Part shown: positions 59,980-64,000 of the stretch, piece after piece
Numbering within the stretch: the stretch's first letter is position 1
How the letters are laid out: each line of letters opens with the position of its first letter
From: CAZCTC01 sp964501335
Lineage (GTDB): Bacteria; Chloroflexota; Anaerolineae; B4-G1; SLSP01
Length of the DNA stretch: 64,000 nt
Assembly (NCBI GenBank): GCA_964501335.1
Contig: CAZCTC010000007.1
Span: forward strand, 106,281 to 170,280
Direction of reading: 5' to 3'
Position numbers and translations under genes: made by a program
The notes under the pieces: generated by a model
What the model was told of the DNA's origin: nothing
Databases searched by the model: none
Seen by the model: only the letters and a program-made list of their open reading frames with translations

Positions 59980-62529
59980 ATGTCTTCTAATGCCCAATCC
60001 CATGAAATTCGTACCGACATTCGCGGTTTGATTCGTCTGTTGGCTCGAAATCTGTATACCCGCCCGGATGTTTTTCTGCGAGAAATGATCCAGAATGCTC
60101 ACGATGCCATTGTGCGCCGTCGGGAAATTGAGGCCGAAAAAGCTCCCGCAGGGACGATCCGCCTGCGCACTTTTATCGAATCTGGAAATTACACCCTGGT
60201 TATTGAAGACAACGGCGCCGGATTGACCGAAAACGAGATCCATGATTACCTGTCCACTATCGGCCGCAGTGGAACGGATGCTTTTCGCCAGGAAATGTTG
60301 AATAAGGGGCGCTATGCGGAAGCCGCCAACCTGATCGGTCAGTTTGGCATCGGGCTGCTTTCCGCTTTTGTGGTAGCCCGGCAGGTCATTGTGGAAAGCC
60401 GGAGCTGCCGTCCCGGAAATCCGGGCTGGCGATGGGAATGTGCGGGGGATAAGACCTATACGTTGGGGGGCAGCGAAGCCCTGTCCGAACCGGGCACCCG
60501 GGTCACACTGCATATCGACGGCGACCATCGCGACATGCTCGATCCCGATCTGCTTCGGGGTGCCATTCGGCGATACGCCGACTTTATCGGTATCCCTATC
60601 CTGCTCAACGATCTGGGGCGGATCAACCGCATGGAAGCTCCCTGGCATCGGCTTTATGCCAATGAAGACGAGCGGTTGGCCGAATATGATGACTTTGTCT
60701 GCCGCCGTTATTCCGATCGCCCTCAGGAAATTATCCCGATTGATTTGAAGATCCCTTTTCCCGTTCAAGGCGTTCTCTACATTTCAGATCGGCGGCCGGG
60801 CGAGATGGGGCTGTCGAGGGTCGATATTTACCAGTCGCGTATGTTTATCGTGGCCGACCATCCTGATTTGCTCCCCTCCTGGGGCCGTTTTCTGAAAGGC
60901 GTCATCGATTGTCCGGCTTTTACGCCGACCGCCGCCCGCGACAATATCCAGCAGGATGCGACCCTCCGTATCGTTCAGGGTGCTCTGGAAAGCGAAATCA
61001 TCAACCATTTGAAAAAGCTGGCGGCTTCTCAGCCGCTTCGCTTCCAGAAAATTATGGAGTGGCACCATCATGAAATCAAAGGGATGGCTCTGGAAAACGA
61101 TATCTTCTTTCAGGCCATTGCCGATCTGCTGCCGATTGAGACCAATGCCGGGCTTATGTCGTTGCGGGAATATCTCGATCAGACTATCGAGGACAGTAAG
61201 GGGCGAAAGACGATTCTCTTCTTTAACGAAATCACCCAGGCGGCGCAGCTTTTTATGCTGGCCAATGCCCGGGGCGTCCGGGTCATCAACGCGGGTTATG
61301 TCTATGAAGCCGCGTTTTTGAAAAAATATGCCGAAGGGCGCTCCGACCTCGTCCTGGAGCCGCTGGATTTCGACAGTTCGGAGTCTCTTTTCCAGCCTCT
61401 CGATCCTCAGGAGCAGTTGAACTATCGCGGCTTGACGGTCGAATTTCCCCATGCCGTCTCCGATTCCTCGGTGAATGTCCGCATGGCCCATTTCAAGCCG
61501 GTTCTGGTTCCGGCGGTGGTGATCCTTTCCGGTGCGGAAAAACTGCACCAACGGTTGGCAGGGTTGAAGCAGAATCCGGCTCTGCCGGCTGAAATTCGCG
61601 ACATGGTGGGCCGGGTGGTGCGGGAACAGCCTCAGCCGCCGGTGATCGTTTATCTGAATGCCGACAACCCTACTATTCAGCTGCTGGCGCGTATGGATTT
61701 GCGTTCCGAAGCGGCGGTGAATGCGATGGGGGCTGTTTTTAACAATGCGCGGATGCTGGCTCAACAGGTCACGCCGGCGACGGCGGAGAAAATTATCGAT
61801 CAATCCAACCAGACCGTCCATCTGTTGATCAAAAAGGCCCAGGAAAACGTCGATTTGCGGCGGCAGATCAATCTGGTTCGCAATACCGGCAGTGAAAACA
61901 AGGCTTTGACCTCCCATATTTCCTGTTATTTCACCATGGATCTTCCTTCCCGGGGCGTGCTTTTTGAGGCCCTGCGGGAAATTTTGGAAGATGCTCCCTA
62001 TGGTTGGGAAGTGCTGCTCAGCGAAGTGCCGGGAGATTGCTTTGAACGTTATTCCGGTTCTCGCGAGGCATACCAAAAGGCCCATTGTTTTATCGCGGAT
62101 ATTTCGGATCTGGCGCCCGACATCATTATGGAGTTGGGAATATTGCTCGCCCTGGATCGACCTGTCCTGGTGCTCTGTTCCCGAGAAGCGGAGGCCTTTG
62201 TACGGGAACATTGGCCCATGTTGCAACGCACCCGCTATCAAACCTATACTTATGGGGAATCCCATGAAGACTTTCGCGATCAGTTGAACGATATCTTGAA
62301 CCGTCAGCCCGGGTTTCAGGCCCTGCGGCAGGAAAGACACAGCCATTACCTGTCGCCCCGCATGTTGAGCAAGGCTGAGGTTCAGCCGACTGTGATCGAG
62401 GCGGTCTGTCGGGAATATAAAACCGTCGAGGAATTTCTGGAAGCAAAGCCGGAAACTGTGGCCCAACGTATTTCTACCAGCCGTTTTATTATCCTTGCCT
62501 TGCAGGAATATCTTAAGAACCAGATCTGA
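59980..62529 (+). CDS. HSP90-like ATPase fused to a nucleoside-deoxyribosyltransferase/TIR-like domain
   Basis: The 849-residue protein opens like HtpG: the N-box LREMIQNAHDAI (33-44, Glu35 and Asn39), DNGAGLT (77-83), STIGRSGT and GQFGIGLLSAF (120-130) form a GHKL ATP site. A middle domain (about 230-560; VDIYQSRMFIV, KGVIDCPAFTPTAARDN) matches the HSP90 fold. The HtpG dimerisation domain is not recognisable. Instead residues about 645-760 read ISCYFTMDLPSRGVLFEALR, WEVLLSEVPGD and HCFIADISDLAPDIIMELG, with ALDRPVLVL. That is the Rossmann-like pattern of nucleoside 2-deoxyribosyltransferases and TIR-like NAD-handling effectors. This combination suggests a sensor-effector, perhaps in phage defence (inferred). 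It is followed by a TPR gene 11 bp downstream. Confidence 0.83.
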   Translation: MSSNAQSHEIRTDIRGLIRLLARNLYTRPDVFLREMIQNAHDAIVRRREIEAEKAPAGTIRLRTFIESGNYTLVIEDNGAGLTENEIHDYLSTIGRSGTDAFRQEMLNKGRYAEAANLIGQFGIGLLSAFVVARQVIVESRSCRPGNPGWRWECAGDKTYTLGGSEALSEPGTRVTLHIDGDHRDMLDPDLLRGAIRRYADFIGIPILLNDLGRINRMEAPWHRLYANEDERLAEYDDFVCRRYSDRPQEIIPIDLKIPFPVQGVLYISDRRPGEMGLSRVDIYQSRMFIVADHPDLLPSWGRFLKGVIDCPAFTPTAARDNIQQDATLRIVQGALESEIINHLKKLAASQPLRFQKIMEWHHHEIKGMALENDIFFQAIADLLPIETNAGLMSLREYLDQTIEDSKGRKTILFFNEITQAAQLFMLANARGVRVINAGYVYEAAFLKKYAEGRSDLVLEPLDFDSSESLFQPLDPQEQLNYRGLTVEFPHAVSDSSVNVRMAHFKPVLVPAVVILSGAEKLHQRLAGLKQNPALPAEIRDMVGRVVREQPQPPVIVYLNADNPTIQLLARMDLRSEAAVNAMGAVFNNARMLAQQVTPATAEKIIDQSNQTVHLLIKKAQENVDLRRQINLVRNTGSENKALTSHISCYFTMDLPSRGVLFEALREILEDAPYGWEVLLSEVPGDCFERYSGSREAYQKAHCFIADISDLAPDIIMELGILLALDRPVLVLCSREAEAFVREHWPMLQRTRYQTYTYGESHEDFRDQLNDILNRQPGFQALRQERHSHYLSPRMLSKAEVQPTVIEAVCREYKTVEEFLEAKPETVAQRISTSRFIILALQEYLKNQI

Positions 62530-62540
62530 TCTTGCCCTCC

Positions 62541-63731
62541 ATGAAAGACCGGATATCTTTGCAGGTCGAACCGCTGTTCCAGGAAGCCGAAGCTGCCTAT
62601 CAGGCTTCGCAATATGCCCTGGCGGAAGATCTTTATCTGCGATTGGCGGAATTTGCCGATCAACAAAATGACTGGCCGCTGCGCCTCAAAACCCATTACT
62701 GGGCCGCCAACTGCCAACGTATGCAAAGTCGCTATCAGGAAGCCCTCTTTACTTATGCCTGGTTGACCTCTTTACCTCAGGACCCCGAATCGGCGGCCGG
62801 GTTGAAGGGAACCCCGGAAGTGATTTACATCTATAACGCCTACCTCGATCTGGTGGATCTGGGGAGGTTCTATCCTTCGTTGACCCTTGAAAAGCTGCAT
62901 CAGATCCTCGATCAGGCGGCTCAATTTTTGAATGATATCAACCGGCCCGAGTGGGCGCATGGGCTGCGCCTGCAACGGGGGATTCTCTACAGAAAAGAAA
63001 ATCGGCTGCAAGAATCCCGCCAGGAGCTGGAGATGGCCCTTTCTCTGCGACGGCGTGAACCGGGCGGGATCGGGTATACGCTCAATGCGCATTTGCTTGA
63101 TCTGGCCTATACTTTGGGGCGGTTGTGGGACGAGGCGGGCGCATTGCGGTATTATCAGGAGGTCTGGCGTTCTCCGAGCCATGAACTTTGGAGCCGCCGT
63201 GCGGCGGCCGTCCATATTGCCGCGTTGATGCGTCGTAAAAATGACCTGAAGACTGCGGAATCATGGGTTCGTGAGGGGCTGGCTCTGGCCCTGAAAATTG
63301 AAGGACCCCATCCCCGGTTCGACTGTTATGGTGAGTTGCTGGAAATCCTGATCGAAACCGACCGGATGGCAGAAGCCCGGGCGATCGGGGCTCAATTCTG
63401 GCTGTGGGGGCGTAAATGCGCCACCATCGGGAGCGATTATCAAATCGCCCTTTCACTTTCCCGTCTGCATCTGGGGTGTGCCCGTTCCTTTCTGGGGCTG
63501 GAGATGAAGATTGAAAAAGAACTTCCCCCAACGCCACCGCGAGGGACCCTGGAATCCTTTCGCCGGGCCCATTATGAGCTGGCCGTCGCCGAACGCTGGC
63601 TGGGAAATGCCCGGCCTCTGGCCCGCCGGCTGGATCGTCCGGCCGGTTTTCATGCCTACTGGGATGAATTGAAGGGGCTGGCTTTTTATCTGCGGGCCTT
63701 CCGTGCCTGGCTGGAACAGGATGCCCGGTAA
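62541..63731 (+). CDS. TPR-rich protein coupled to the HSP90-like gene
   Basis: The start at 62541 (ATG, MKDRISLQVEPLFQEAEAAY) is 11 bp after the HSP90-like stop; a TTG 9 bp earlier is an alternative. The 396-residue protein is almost entirely helical, with tandem TPR-type units (QASQYALAEDLYLRLAEFAD, LKTHYWAANCQRMQSRYQEA, LRLQRGILYRKENRLQESRQ). It has no signal peptide, membrane helix or enzymatic motif. TPR proteins commonly bind HSP90-family proteins or serve as scaffolds. The close spacing implies one operon with the HSP90-like effector, so it is likely its partner, adaptor or regulator. Confidence 0.8.
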   Translation: MKDRISLQVEPLFQEAEAAYQASQYALAEDLYLRLAEFADQQNDWPLRLKTHYWAANCQRMQSRYQEALFTYAWLTSLPQDPESAAGLKGTPEVIYIYNAYLDLVDLGRFYPSLTLEKLHQILDQAAQFLNDINRPEWAHGLRLQRGILYRKENRLQESRQELEMALSLRRREPGGIGYTLNAHLLDLAYTLGRLWDEAGALRYYQEVWRSPSHELWSRRAAAVHIAALMRRKNDLKTAESWVREGLALALKIEGPHPRFDCYGELLEILIETDRMAEARAIGAQFWLWGRKCATIGSDYQIALSLSRLHLGCARSFLGLEMKIEKELPPTPPRGTLESFRRAHYELAVAERWLGNARPLARRLDRPAGFHAYWDELKGLAFYLRAFRAWLEQDAR

Positions 63732-64000
63732 GTAGACCGCAGCCAGGAGACAGCCCGGGTCGCCGGGGCGATTCTGGAAAAGGCCAAAGAAAGTAGACAG
63801 CGGCAAGTAGACAGTAGACAGCCCGTGTCGCCTGTGCGGCTCTGGAAAAGGCCATGTTTTGGTGCGCCTTCTGAGGCGCACCAAAACATAAACAAAAAAA
63901 TTCTCTCTTCCGATCCCGCGCGTCGTGTTTTATGGGGAAAGGGCTTTGTGCGGGTGAGGAGGATTTCTCAAAGAGGTGCAACGCACTCTGATCTTGCAAG
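63732..64000. repeat. Terminal repeats with GTAGACAG units and a hairpin
   Basis: GTAGAC units occur at about 63733, 63791 and 63806-63820 (AAGTAGACAGTAGACAGCCC), as near 4693 and 8331. A hairpin at 63854-63889 (ATGTTTTGGTGCGCC, loop TTCTGA) has minus-polarity flanks. The window ends without another gene start. Confidence 0.7.

Noticed and set aside
60784..62466. 560-codon minus-strand frame opposite the HSP90-like gene
   Set aside because: There is no recognisable domain, and the plus-strand gene has ATPase motifs at correct positions.

Overview
The window reads as a fragment of a Chloroflexota genome (Anaerolineae/Ardenticatenia-like), probably from a metagenome assembly. The reasons are a MalT-type LuxR regulator, a cyclase-AAA-TPR signalling giant, two exported proteins ending in an LPLxxR/K tail, PTPTP-type linkers, and many GC-rich intergenic repeats of the kind common in that phylum. 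A 100-base run of N lies at 3384-3483. This lineage call is inference; no rRNA or other phylogenetic marker is present.

Layout. 2-16054 holds housekeeping and accessory genes: the end of a secreted pullulanase, a META-domain lipoprotein, a DUF998-like membrane protein, a flavoprotein plus a small conserved protein, a large LuxR regulator, a two-gene Thg1-like/polynucleotide-kinase-like operon (predicted RNA repair) and several hypothetical membrane or exported proteins. 16393-23832 holds a 1289-residue class III cyclase/ATPase/TPR protein and a 1081-residue surface protein. 24540-25862 is a radical-SAM KamA-family enzyme preceded by a promoter and an attenuator-like hairpin. 26004-50937 is a nonribosomal peptide synthetase (NRPS) cluster, all on the minus strand. 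51552-57481 holds an SDR, a ferredoxin-type aldo/keto reductase with larC, a VOC protein, a glutathione peroxidase and a DUF3592-like protein. 57651-59624 is a GT-C glycosyltransferase. 59980-63731 is an HSP90-like ATPase fused to a nucleoside-deoxyribosyltransferase/TIR-like domain, followed by a TPR protein.

The NRPS cluster in transcription order is: A(lacking its N-terminus)-T; C-A(N-terminus only); a DUF3326 protein; C-A-T-C-A-T; C-A-T-TE-MFS; A(lacking A10); amidinotransferase; A10-T-C-A-T. If both split adenylation domains reassemble in trans, the sum is six A, six T, five C and one TE. That is exactly a hexapeptide line with one starter module. The thioesterase has Cys in place of the catalytic Ser and is fused in one chain to an MFS exporter. 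One A domain reads as Gly-type, one as Lys2/aminoadipate-type, and two share the same unassigned code.

Almost every gap between transcription units carries copies of one repeat: a GC-rich perfect hairpin with a four-base loop, about 33 copies in 64 kb, with many compensatory stem variants. It is absent between genes that overlap or lie within about 60 bp, so it marks transcription-unit borders and may act as a bidirectional terminator.
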